Shown here: positions 13,492-21,343 of the stretch, in pieces | Position numbering within the stretch: position 1 is the stretch's first letter | How the letters are laid out: each line of letters opens with the position of its first letter | Assembly (NCBI GenBank): GCA_027023165.1 | Contig: JALVWX010000217.1 | Location: 1-27,090 of the forward strand | Length of the DNA stretch: 27,090 nt | From: Thermococcus sp. | GTDB taxonomy: Archaea > Methanobacteriota_B > Thermococci > Thermococcales > Thermococcaceae | Direction of reading: 5' to 3' | Program-made: the position numbers and the translations under genes | The notes under the pieces: model-generated | Told to the model about the DNA's origin: nothing | The model's database searches: none | Seen by the model: the letters and a program-made list of their open reading frames with translations, nothing else

Positions 13492-13508
13492 TTTTGCCTT
13501 TATCTTTC
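13492..13508 (+). terminator. T-rich tract after the PhoU-like gene
   Basis: ATTTTGCCTTTATCTTT directly follows the stop codon and precedes the asparaginase promoter. It is a plausible weak oligo-T terminator. Confidence 0.3.
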
Positions 13509-13521
13509 CGTTTCCATAAGC

Positions 13522-13529
13522 CTTTTAAC
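13522..13529 (+). promoter_or_regulatory. Promoter of the asparaginase gene
   Basis: CTTTTAAC is centred 35 nt before ATG 13561. It predicts a start near 13552 and a short leader with GGTGG. Confidence 0.5.
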
Positions 13530-13560
13530 CGTTCGAGCCTTCTTTTCTCCGGTGGTTTCC

Positions 13561-14481
13561 ATGGTCGCGATCATAGTCCACGGCGGTGCCGGGACGATTA
13601 AAAAGGAGGAGCGCATTCCAAAGGTTCTGGAGGGCGTTAGAGAGGCCGTCTTAGCTGGCTGGAAGGAACTGAAGCGCGGCTCCGCCCTTGATGCCGTTGA
13701 GGAAGCGGTTAAATCCCTCGAGGACAACCCGGTCTTCAACGCCGGGACCGGGAGCGTTCTAACGCTCGACGGCAGGGTCGAGATGGACGCGGCAATAATG
13801 CGCGGCAGAACTCTAGAGGCGGGCGCCGTCGCTGGAATCTGGGGTGTTAAAAACCCCATAAGCGTCGCAAGAAAGGTCATGGAGAAGACGGACCACGTCC
13901 TTCTGAGCGGCGAAGGAGCCGTGAAGTTCGCCCGTCTTCTCGGCTTCGAGGAGTACAGCCCCGTAACCGACGAGAGGCTGAAGCAGTGGGAAGAACTCAG
14001 GAAGAAGCTGATCGAAAAGGGCGAAACCAGGCACTGGAAGAAGCTCAACGAGCTGATAAAGGAGTATCCCGAGGTTCTTAGGAGCACGGTCGGAGCGGTG
14101 GCCTTCGACGGCGAGGAGGTGGTTGCCGGAACCTCAACCGGCGGCGTCTTCCTCAAGATGTTCGGCAGGGTTGGGGACACACCGATAATCGGCGGCGGAA
14201 CATACGCCAATGAGGTTGCTGGAGCCTCCTGCACGGGTCTCGGAGAGGTCGCCATAAAGCTGGCTCTGGCGAAGAGCGCCACCGACTTCGTGAGGCTGGG
14301 CATGGACGCCGGGGCCGCGAGCGAAGCGGCAATAAGCCTCGCGACCAAATACTTCGGGAAAGACACGATGGGCATCATAATGGTTGATTCCCGCGAAAAC
14401 GTCGGCTTCGCCAAGAACACCAAACACATGAGCCACGCCTTTATGAAGGACGGCATGGACGAACCGGAGGTTGGGGTTTAG
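13561..14481 (+). CDS. Plant-type L-asparaginase / isoaspartyl peptidase (Ntn hydrolase)
   Basis: The 306-aa precursor hydrolyses L-asparagine to aspartate and ammonia, and in this family often beta-aspartyl dipeptides. Recognisable segments are IIVHGGAGTI at the N-terminus, NPVFNAGTGS at about 56-65, VEMDAAIM at 73-80, and STVGAVAFDG at 175-184. T176 there should become the nucleophile after autocleavage into two subunits. AGTSTGG follows at about 189-195. From memory it corresponds to T. kodakarensis TK2246. ATG 13561 is preceded by GGTGG. Its stop codon overlaps the GTG start of the next MFS gene, so the two are probably coexpressed. Confidence 0.95.
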   Translation: MVAIIVHGGAGTIKKEERIPKVLEGVREAVLAGWKELKRGSALDAVEEAVKSLEDNPVFNAGTGSVLTLDGRVEMDAAIMRGRTLEAGAVAGIWGVKNPISVARKVMEKTDHVLLSGEGAVKFARLLGFEEYSPVTDERLKQWEELRKKLIEKGETRHWKKLNELIKEYPEVLRSTVGAVAFDGEEVVAGTSTGGVFLKMFGRVGDTPIIGGGTYANEVAGASCTGLGEVAIKLALAKSATDFVRLGMDAGAASEAAISLATKYFGKDTMGIIMVDSRENVGFAKNTKHMSHAFMKDGMDEPEVGV

Positions 14482-15653
14482 TGGAGAGAACCTTTCGGAA
14501 CATCTGGCTCCTCAATCTATCGACCTTCTTTTTCTTCCTCGGCATAAGCTCGGTTAGCCCCATCGTTTCCCCATTCTCCATAACCCTCGGTGCCAGTCCG
14601 TTCCTTGTCGGTCTTCTCGCAGGGATAACATCCGTCCTCTCCCTGGTTTCGAAGCCCATGGGCGGACTCATCGGGGACAGGGGCTACAGGCTCGAGGCCA
14701 TGATCCTCGGAAACCTCCTGAGCCTCGTTTCCGGCGTTCTTTACGTTGCCTCGGCTTTAACGGGCAGCATCTGGCTCTTCGCCTTCACGAGGGCTTTACA
14801 CGGCTTCTCGATGGGTATCTTTTTCCCCTCGAGCCTCTCGACGGCAGTTGACCTCGCCCCCGTTGGAAGGGTCGGCGAGACCCTCGGCTGGCGCGGCATG
14901 ATGTTCTCCCTCGGCAACATCGTCGGCCCCGCCCTCGGCGGCTACGCCTCCGACTACCTCGGCTTTTCCGGTGCCTTTGCCCTCGTTGCCGTATTCTCCG
15001 CAATTGGTGCACTTTTCGTGGTTCCTGTGAGAAGGGACGTTGGAAAAATTTTCGTTTCAACCGGGAGAGAAGAGAAGGCCGACTACTCCGAACTCCTGAG
15101 ACCGTACTTCGTGGCGGCATCGATAGCCCTCCTGTTCTTCTCGGCCTCATATGCCGGCGTGACCACCTTCCTCCCTGCCCTCTACAAGGAGCTTTCCTAT
15201 CCCCAGAGGGTCTTCGGAACGTACATGATGGTTATAGGGATAGCGAGCTTCGTCACCAGGTTGATTGGGGGCAGGAGTGCTGACAGAATGGGGCCTGTAC
15301 CCGTCTCCGCAGCGGGCCTGATGACGGTCATAGCCGGCTACCTGGTTCTCCTCCGCTTTACAACCCCTCCGGCTTCATACGCGAGCGCGGTTCTCATCGG
15401 TGCCGGCTTCGGTCTTGCCGTCCCAGCGATGCAGCTCATGGCCCTCGGGAACCTGCCCCAGAGGATAAGGACGATGGGTTCCAGCGTCTACACGATGTTC
15501 TTTGACCTCGGGACCATGGGGGGCCAGTTCGCCCTCGGATATGCCGCGGGACTGCTGGGCTACGAGGGAATCCTGGAGTTTCTGCCTGCCCTGGCTGGGA
15601 TAGCCCTTTTAACCGTGGCCCTGCCACTCCTCTGGAGGGATGGAAATGGCTGA
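14481..15653 (+). CDS. MFS transporter, 390 aa
   Basis: The start is GTG at 14481, overlapping the asparaginase TAG by one base and preceded by GGAGGTTGGGG. The product has about twelve membrane segments. An MFS loop with GGLIGDRGYRLEAMI lies near residues 59-73 and the half-repeat GGRSADRMGPVPVSAAG is near residues 262-278. It is a cytoplasmic-membrane permease of unknown substrate. Coupling with L-asparaginase suggests an amino-acid-related solute, but that is only context. It overlaps the LipS2 start by 8 nt. Confidence 0.87.
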   Translation: MERTFRNIWLLNLSTFFFFLGISSVSPIVSPFSITLGASPFLVGLLAGITSVLSLVSKPMGGLIGDRGYRLEAMILGNLLSLVSGVLYVASALTGSIWLFAFTRALHGFSMGIFFPSSLSTAVDLAPVGRVGETLGWRGMMFSLGNIVGPALGGYASDYLGFSGAFALVAVFSAIGALFVVPVRRDVGKIFVSTGREEKADYSELLRPYFVAASIALLFFSASYAGVTTFLPALYKELSYPQRVFGTYMMVIGIASFVTRLIGGRSADRMGPVPVSAAGLMTVIAGYLVLLRFTTPPASYASAVLIGAGFGLAVPAMQLMALGNLPQRIRTMGSSVYTMFFDLGTMGGQFALGYAAGLLGYEGILEFLPALAGIALLTVALPLLWRDGNG

Positions 15654-16599
15654 ACTCATAAGGGTCTCCTATGGAACGGCGGTTGCAATGGGCCTAAAGA
15701 AGGGAAAGATGCTCGCCAGGCCGACCACAGCTTACCTCATGACCTACTGGCCGGGCCACTGCAGGAACAACTGCGCCTTCTGCGTTCAGGCGAGGGAAAG
15801 CAGAGCCGACCTGGAAAAGCTTTCCCGCATCACCTGGCCGGCCTTCGAGCTTGGGGAGGTTTTGGATGCACTACCGAAGGGGAACTTCTCCCGGATCTGC
15901 CTCCAGACGATAGACTACCCGGGAATGGTGGAGGACGTCTTGGATCTCCTTGAGGCCTTTGCTCCCTTTAACCTCCCGGTCTCGGTCTCGATAACGCCCG
16001 TTGAAAAGAGAACGCTGGAGGAGTTCAAAAAGAGGGGCGTTGACTACATCGGGGTGGGTCTAGATGCCGCGAGCGAGCGGGTTTACGGAGAAGTCAAGGA
16101 CTCCCTCTATTCCTGGGATGAGATGTGGACCTTTACCCGGGACGTCATCGATGTCTTCGGCCCCGGAAAGGCCTTCGTCCACCTCATAGTGGGCCTCGGT
16201 GAGACAGACGGGGAGATGGTCGAGACGATGGCGAAGGTCTATGACCTGAACGCCGAGGTTTCCCTCTTCGCGTTCACCCCAGTTAAGGGAACGCGCCTTG
16301 AGAACGCCAGACCGCCGTCCCTCGAGCGCTACCGCAGGATACAACTGGCAAGGTATCTCCTTGAGGCTGGCCTCGCATCCATAGAGAACTTCACCTTTGA
16401 TAACAACGGCAACCTCACCGGCTTTGGAATTCCAAAGGAGGAGATTGTGGAGCTGGTTCCGCCCGAGGTCTTCTCTACCCACGGTTGCCCCGGCTGCAAC
16501 AGGCCCTACTACAACGAGAGGCCGAGAAAGGAGCCTTACAACTTCCCGGTGAGGCCGGAAAAAGAGTACGTGAGGAGGGTAATCGGGGCTATCCTGTAA
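15646..16599 (+). CDS. lipS2: Radical SAM lipoyl synthase component LipS2
   Basis: The 317-aa protein has the radical SAM cluster motif C39-x3-C43-x2-C46 (CRNNCAFC). A further pair C281/C284 lies in HGCPGCNRPYYNERP, suitable for a second iron-sulphur centre. It resembles BioB/LipA-like radical SAM enzymes. From memory it is the counterpart of T. kodakarensis TK2248, shown to act with LipS1 in sulphur insertion to make lipoate. LipS1 is not in this window, as in T. kodakarensis where the two genes are separate. ATG 15646 is 7 nt after GGAGG, better spaced than ATG 15640. It overlaps the MFS gene by 8 nt. Confidence 0.82.
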   Translation: MAELIRVSYGTAVAMGLKKGKMLARPTTAYLMTYWPGHCRNNCAFCVQARESRADLEKLSRITWPAFELGEVLDALPKGNFSRICLQTIDYPGMVEDVLDLLEAFAPFNLPVSVSITPVEKRTLEEFKKRGVDYIGVGLDAASERVYGEVKDSLYSWDEMWTFTRDVIDVFGPGKAFVHLIVGLGETDGEMVETMAKVYDLNAEVSLFAFTPVKGTRLENARPPSLERYRRIQLARYLLEAGLASIENFTFDNNGNLTGFGIPKEEIVELVPPEVFSTHGCPGCNRPYYNERPRKEPYNFPVRPEKEYVRRVIGAIL

Positions 16600-17059
16600 T
16601 GGCTTCGATAACCTCCCTGAACTCCTCCGGCACGGAGTCGGCGTTTACCTTCGCTCCCCCCGCGATTTTAATGAGGGCTGTGGTGAATTCGTGGAGTGCT
16701 CCATCATCCTTTATCAGCGCCAAAGTCGGCTCCATGTTCTCGGCCAGCTCCCGAAGGCGGTTCTCGCTCTTCAGTATGGCCAGTATGTCGCCCAGCCGCC
16801 TTATCCCGAGCTTCCTGAGTTCGCCGTTCGGTGCGCGGTAGATTCCCCTGATGGCGCACTTAACGGCCCCGCGGTAGTTGTCCTCCTGAATGAACACCTC
16901 CGCCATCCTGAAGCAGGCTTCAAAGTAGAGTTCAGGCTCGGCTTCACGTGTTATGTCCATGATGTCGTCGAGCTTCCTCTTGGCTGTTTCAAGATCGCGC
17001 CTGTTCTCAGCCAGCAGAGCCTCTCTAAAGAGTTCAAGCGCCCTTTCTCTCGCATCCAT
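16589..17059 (-). CDS. TPR-like helical protein, 156 aa
   Basis: The start is ATG at 17059, after GGTGAGTGAG and one base beyond the Rio2 stop; upstream frame extension to 17131 lies inside rio2. The sequence is a series of antiparallel helices (ALELFREALLAENRRDLETA, then YFEACFRMAEVFIQEDNYRG, then GAVKCAIRGIY) with the spacing of tetratricopeptide-like repeats. No catalytic residue is seen. Coupling with rio2 hints at a protein-interaction role in ribosome maturation or a related process. It overlaps the LipS2 end by 11 nt, convergently. Confidence 0.7.
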   Translation of the reverse strand: MDARERALELFREALLAENRRDLETAKRKLDDIMDITREAEPELYFEACFRMAEVFIQEDNYRGAVKCAIRGIYRAPNGELRKLGIRRLGDILAILKSENRLRELAENMEPTLALIKDDGALHEFTTALIKIAGGAKVNADSVPEEFREVIEAITG

Positions 17060-17060
17060 C

Positions 17061-17984
17061 TCACTCACCCCTGCTCTCGCGCCAGGCTTCCTCAAAGGCG
17101 GGCCAAACTTCCTCAAACTCCCTCTCAACACGCCACTTTCTCCGGAAGGCGTTGAGGAGAACGGTTAAATCCCTCCTCAGGAGTTCGTGGCTCTCGGGTT
17201 TGTCAGTGGTAACGTACTGCGCCCAGTCTATTATAAGAACTTCCCCCTCGTCGGTCAGGACCACGTTGAACTCGCTCATGTCGGAGTGAACTATTCCAAA
17301 GCGGACTATCTTCAGGTACTCGTCAAGAACCTTGGACAGTATCTCATCCGCCTCTTCCCTCGTCAGGTCCCTGTCCCTCAGGTCGGCAAGCTCGGTACCG
17401 TTTATGAACTCCATCACCACGACGTGCCTGTTCCACGCTATCGGCCTCGGCACCCTCGCTACCGGACTGAGAAGCGTTAGAGCCTCGTGCTCCTTTTTCG
17501 CTATGAGTCTCGACACATAGAGCCAGCTCGTGTGGCGCTTGTCTTGGAAGACGTGGCCATGATAGCCGGCCTTCCTCGAAGCGGTTCTCCCGCCTATGCG
17601 GTTGAACTTGACTGCGACCTTCTCGCCCGAGGGAGTCACCCCAACGTAGACGTCGGCGTCCTTTCCAACTCCTATCTGGGCGGTGCTTATCGCCTCTATG
17701 ACGCCCTTCTTCGAGAGCGCCCTTATTGCAAGCGCATCGTAGCCGTGTATCGTGAGCTGGTAGCCGATGTAACCCATGTCGCTCCTCCTCACGACGAGCC
17801 CCCAGTCGTCGAGCTTGCCGAGCTTGAAGGAGGCTGTCTCTACATCCACCCTGGAAAAGCGCGCTATCTCCTCGAGGGGCACCCATTTGTAGCGGCGCAT
17901 GTTCAGCTCTACCCCCCTCAGTATGCGAAAGTCGAGGTCCCTGAGGCTGGGGTAAGCGTCGAGAGCGAGTAGCTTGCTCACCAT
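17061..17984 (-). CDS. rio2: Rio2 serine kinase/ATPase
   Basis: The 307-aa protein starts with a winged helix (about residues 1-90) typical of Rio2, followed by a RIO kinase fold. IGVGKDADVYVG at 104-115 is the nucleotide loop, K126 lies in VAVKF, D235 and N240 in HSDMSEFN are catalytic, and D253 in IIDWAQ is metal-binding. Rio2 acts in late small-subunit maturation, where it works mainly as an ATPase. The ATG at 17984 is preceded by GTGAGAG and a TATA element at 18016-18023. It is in operon with the TPR-like gene and divergent from the frameshifted MFS gene. Confidence 0.96.
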   Translation of the reverse strand: MVSKLLALDAYPSLRDLDFRILRGVELNMRRYKWVPLEEIARFSRVDVETASFKLGKLDDWGLVVRRSDMGYIGYQLTIHGYDALAIRALSKKGVIEAISTAQIGVGKDADVYVGVTPSGEKVAVKFNRIGGRTASRKAGYHGHVFQDKRHTSWLYVSRLIAKKEHEALTLLSPVARVPRPIAWNRHVVVMEFINGTELADLRDRDLTREEADEILSKVLDEYLKIVRFGIVHSDMSEFNVVLTDEGEVLIIDWAQYVTTDKPESHELLRRDLTVLLNAFRRKWRVEREFEEVWPAFEEAWRESRGE

Positions 17985-18015
17985 CTTCTCTCACGGGGTT
18001 TGCTAACTCCCGGGA

Positions 18016-18023
18016 TTTATAAA
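18016..18023 (-). promoter_or_regulatory. Promoter of rio2
   Basis: TTTATAAA is centred 35 nt from the rio2 ATG and predicts a leader of about 9 nt. It lies back-to-back with the MFS promoter. Confidence 0.55.
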
Positions 18024-18043
18024 CCTAGTTGCCCTGCGACAGA

Positions 18044-18052
18044 CTTTTAAAC
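18044..18052 (+). promoter_or_regulatory. Promoter of the frameshifted MFS gene (leaderless)
   Basis: CTTTTAAAC is centred 26 nt before the ATG at 18074, which has no ribosome site. The transcript probably starts at the ATG. Confidence 0.5.
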
Positions 18053-18073
18053 GCTCAGCTTTCAGTCGAATAC

Positions 18074-19215
18074 ATGAGGAAGAGGCTTCTCCTCCTGCTC
18101 AGCCTCGGCTGGATATTCAACTACGCCCACAGGATGGCTATTCCGCCGCTGATACCGATGATAAAGGCAGAGCTTGGAATAAACAACGCCGAAGCAGGGC
18201 TACTAATGACGGCGCTCCTCCTCCCCTACGCCATCGTCCAGGTTCCCTCCGGCTACCTCGGGGACCGACTCGGTAGAAAGCGCCTCCTCGTGATGAGCAT
18301 CACCGGTTATTCCCTCTCCTCTGCCCTCATACTCTTCACCCGAGGGTACTGGCAGCTCTTGGCCGTCAGGGCGCTCTACGGTATCTTCTCCGGCTTCTAC
18401 TACGCCCCCGCGACGGCCCTAATAAGCGACGTCTACCGCAAGAGGAAGGGCTCCGCCCTCGGAGTTTTCATGGTCGGCCCGCCGGTGGGAACCGGAATAG
18501 CGCCCCTCATCGTCGTCCCCATAGCCCTCCATCTCCAGTGGCGCTACGCCTTCGTGATTCTCTCCGCAATGAGTCTGGCCGTCGGCCTCGCGCTTGTTTT
18601 CGCGGTTCGCGGGGAGGTCTCAAAACCGGCGAGGCATCGTTCTCCATTCCCCGGCATGCGTTCCTCCTCAGCTTTGCCAACTTCGTGGTTTTAGCTGCCT
18701 TCTTCGGCCTGCTGACGTTCCTCGTATCATTCCTCGTTAGCTCGGGCCTCTCCCTAGGGGAAGCCTCTGCGCTGTTCTCCCTACTCTCGGTGATTGGAAT
18801 CGCCGGCTCCCTCCTCGGTGGCGGCCTCTACGACCGGATTGGGAGAAAGAGCATATCGGTTGTCTTCGGCCTCAACGCCCTCCTCACTCTACTGCTCTCT
18901 CTAACCGCATCTCCCTGGGTTGTGGTTTCCCTCGGCCTGACATTCTACTCAGTTGGGGCCATAGTTACCGCCTACACCTCCGAGAAGGCCTCCCCTGAGA
19001 ACCTCGGCTCGGTAATGGGCTTTGTGAACATGGTGGGCTTCTTCGGAGCAACGGTCGGCCCCTACCTCCTCGGCCTTCTCATAGATCACCTCGGTTATGA
19101 AAAGGCGTTTCTAACTGTTCCGGCGATGTACCTCCTCTCCTGGGGCCTGATAAGACCGGAAGAAATCGAGGAAGGGAGAAAGGAAAAACCTGGCGGCGAA
19201 ATCAGCCGTACATGA
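18074..19215 (+). pseudogene. MFS transporter interrupted by a -1 frameshift
   Basis: Two overlapping frames together encode one MFS permease of about 380 aa. The first runs from ATG 18074 to a stop at 18692-18694. It covers the N-terminal six spans and the loop GYLGDRLGRKRLLVMS, then turns into non-homologous residues. The second frame is open from before 18538 to 19215 and carries the C-terminal spans with GGGLYDRIGRKSISVVFG. The switch maps to the A run at 18622-18625. One extra A, or a -1 slip after TCA AAA, restores reading through KTGEASFSIPRHAF. Possible causes are a sequencing error, a real pseudogene or recoding. The end overlaps the PAN gene convergently by 14 nt. Confidence 0.8.
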
Positions 19216-20398
19216 CCTCGTGCATCGCTATCTGCTGTGCCAGTCTCTGCTCCGCTCCAAAGACCTTCTCTATTGCCCTGAGGAAGTCATCCTGCGTGAC
19301 GTGCTCGCGCCTGGCCCTGATGGCAAACATTCCCGCCTCGGTCGCTATTGCCTTCAGGTCGGCTCCGCTCGCTCCCTCCGTCATCTCCGCTATGACGCGC
19401 AGGTCGACGTCCCTGAGGTTCATCTTCCTCGTGTGGACTTTGAGTATCTCCAGCCTTCCGCGGAAGTCCGGGAGCGGAACCTCTATGAGCCTGTCAAACC
19501 TTCCCGGCCTCAGCAGAGCCGGATCGAGGATGTCCGGTCTGTTGGTGGCGGCTATGACCTTCACGTTTCCGCGCGGGTCGAAGCCGTCCATCTCAGCGAG
19601 GAGCTGCATGAGGGTCCTGTTGACCTCCCTCTCGCCGCCGGTGGTTTCGTCCATCCTTTTCGCTCCAACCGCGTCTATCTCGTCGATGAATACTATCGTT
19701 GGAGCTTTCTCCTTGGCCAGCTCGAAAAGCTCGTGGACAAGCCTTGCCCCCTCACCTATGAACTTCCTGACGAGTTCGCTGCCTACGACGCGGATGAAGG
19801 TGGCGTTGGCCTCGTTCGCTATGGCCTTGGCCATGAGCGTCTTACCGCAGCCGGGCGGGCCGTAAAGAAGGACCCCCTTCGGAGGCTCGATTCCAACCTT
19901 TTCAAACAGCTCGGGGTGCCTGAGCGGAAGCTCTACCGCCTCCCTAAGTTCCTGGAGCTGCTTGTCAAGGCCGCCTATATCCTTGTAGGTAACCTTCGGC
20001 CTCTCGATGACCTCGAATCCGAGGACCCTCGGATCCTTCTCGCTCGGAAGGAGTTCCACGACCGCCATCGTCCTCTGGTCAAGGGCTACCCTTGATCCTG
20101 GCTTGAGTTTGTCGCGCTCTATCCACGGGGCAATTCTAACGACGAAGCGCGGCCCGTTGAAGTTCTGAACTATGGCCCTATCGTCATCCAAGACCTCGAG
20201 CAACGTCCCTGCGAAGGCCGGCGGCTGCTTTAGGCGTGACATCTCCATCCTGACGCGCGACAGTTCCCGCTCCAGCCTCTCCTTGTCGGCCTCTAATGTT
20301 CTCACCTGGAGTTCAAGCTGTCTTATCCTTCTCTTCAGGTACGTGATGTAATCATCGTAATCGTCCGATGGCTTTGCGCCTATGTTCTCGGCACTCAT
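19202..20398 (-). CDS. pan: Proteasome-activating nucleotidase (PAN)
   Basis: The 398-aa AAA+ ATPase unfolds proteins for the 20S proteasome. It has an N-terminal coiled coil at about 15-57, an OB-like domain at about 60-130, Walker A GPPGCGKT at 180-187, Walker B IVFIDEID at 235-242, and arginine fingers in LLRPGRFDR near 295-303. The C-terminus ends MYG, the HbYX motif that docks into the proteasome alpha ring. ATG 20398 follows GGTGAGAGAA; the ATG three codons upstream lacks good spacing. A TATA element lies at 20434-20441. From memory it matches TK2252 of T. kodakarensis. Confidence 0.97.
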   Translation of the reverse strand: MSAENIGAKPSDDYDDYITYLKRRIRQLELQVRTLEADKERLERELSRVRMEMSRLKQPPAFAGTLLEVLDDDRAIVQNFNGPRFVVRIAPWIERDKLKPGSRVALDQRTMAVVELLPSEKDPRVLGFEVIERPKVTYKDIGGLDKQLQELREAVELPLRHPELFEKVGIEPPKGVLLYGPPGCGKTLMAKAIANEANATFIRVVGSELVRKFIGEGARLVHELFELAKEKAPTIVFIDEIDAVGAKRMDETTGGEREVNRTLMQLLAEMDGFDPRGNVKVIAATNRPDILDPALLRPGRFDRLIEVPLPDFRGRLEILKVHTRKMNLRDVDLRVIAEMTEGASGADLKAIATEAGMFAIRARREHVTQDDFLRAIEKVFGAEQRLAQQIAMHEVMYG

Positions 20399-20433
20399 TT
20401 CTCTCACCTCTCCCTATAGTACTCCGCGCGGGG

Positions 20434-20441
20434 CTTTTTAA
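20434..20441 (-). promoter_or_regulatory. Promoter of pan
   Basis: Minus-strand TTAAAAAG is centred about 40 nt from the ATG, predicting a start near 20411 and a short leader with GGTGAG. Confidence 0.5.
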
Positions 20442-20516
20442 CTCTATTGTCATTGGCCATTCCTCATCCCGTTGCCAAATTTCCGCTCCTTTAGAACTTT
20501 TTTAAAGGGTAATCCA

Positions 20517-20565
20517 TTCGGAGTTTACTTTCCGAAATTCTTATTAACCCGAAAATCGGAGTTTA
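20517..20565. promoter_or_regulatory. Palindromes and direct repeats around the cas6 promoter
   Basis: TTCGGA-(8)-TCCGAA at 20517-20536 is an inverted repeat just upstream of the TATA element, and CCGA-AAA-TCGG at 20549-20559 lies just downstream. The decamer TCGGAGTTTA occurs twice, at 20518 and 20556, 38 bp apart. Such symmetry on both sides of a TATA box suggests an operator. Confidence 0.45.
20540..20547 (+). promoter_or_regulatory. Promoter of cas6
   Basis: CTTATTAA is centred about 50 nt before the ATG, predicting a start near 20570 and a 24-nt leader with AGGGGTGGG. Confidence 0.45.
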
Positions 20566-20593
20566 AGGGTGGTCTACTTAGGGGTGGGTTACA

Positions 20594-21343
20594 ATGAGGG
20601 TGGAAATCAAGTTCAGACCTGTAGAGGGAGACACCATCCTTCCCTTCAACTACAACTATGATGTTTACAATCAGTTGCTCGGTAAGATTGCACTCGTTTC
20701 TCCTGAGATCGCCCACGAGGCTGAGGTCAACCACGTTGACTACTTCACCTTCTCGAGGATTATGGTTCGCAAGAGGGAGCTTCTGCCTGACAAGGGCATA
20801 AAGGTTCTCTCCGATGACGTCTCCCTTTACATCTCATCCTCCTCAACGGAGCTGATAAAGGCCGTCGTCGAGGGATTCATCGACAGCCCGACCCTCCAGA
20901 TTGGCGATGCATCCTTTATCGCCGAGGACGTTAAAATCCTTAAGGAACCCAACCTTGGGAGAAAAGCCCTCTTCTCGACGCTCAGTCCCATAATGGTGCG
21001 CACAGTCAAGCTCAGCGGCGACAGGATGAAGATATGGGACCTCTACCCCAACGAGGATGCCTTCTTCGACAAGCTCCGCAAGGTAATGCTCATGCGCTAC
21101 TCGGCAATAATGGGGTCTATGCCCGAGGAGAAGGACTTCTCCATAGACGTCATCAAGTTCAAGCCCGTCAGGATACTCGTCAAGGACACCTACTACCGCG
21201 GCTCTCTCATGATATTCCGCTACACTGGCTCGGAGGAGATCGCGAGGTTCGGCTACGAAAACGGCTTCGGCGAAAAGACACGCTACGGCTTTGGGATGGT
21301 CAAAGTGATAGATGAAGAGCAAGGACGAGAAGCCCGAGAATGA
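20594..21343 (+). CDS. cas6: Cas6 family CRISPR RNA endoribonuclease
   Basis: The 249-aa protein has the double ferredoxin-like layout of Cas6. ATLSP-like LFSTLSPIMVRT lies near residues 136-147, and the C-terminal glycine-rich loop ENGFGEKTRYGFGMVKV lies near 223-240. Cas6 cleaves CRISPR precursor RNA within repeats. No CRISPR array or other cas gene is in the window, so it works in trans. By eye against P. furiosus Cas6, its Tyr31 position is glycine here and the catalytic histidine is uncertain (H41 or H47). Activity should therefore not be assumed. The 3' end overlaps the opposing glycosyltransferase gene by 44 bp. Confidence 0.9.
   Translation: MRVEIKFRPVEGDTILPFNYNYDVYNQLLGKIALVSPEIAHEAEVNHVDYFTFSRIMVRKRELLPDKGIKVLSDDVSLYISSSSTELIKAVVEGFIDSPTLQIGDASFIAEDVKILKEPNLGRKALFSTLSPIMVRTVKLSGDRMKIWDLYPNEDAFFDKLRKVMLMRYSAIMGSMPEEKDFSIDVIKFKPVRILVKDTYYRGSLMIFRYTGSEEIARFGYENGFGEKTRYGFGMVKVIDEEQGREARE

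Noticed and set aside
17344..17994. 216-codon minus frame overlapping rio2
   Set aside because: It is a frame-shifted shadow of rio2 with low-complexity Arg/Gly/Glu composition.
20594..21343. CRISPR array near cas6
   Set aside because: I looked for regularly spaced 28-37 bp direct repeats in the surrounding intergenic regions and found none in the window.
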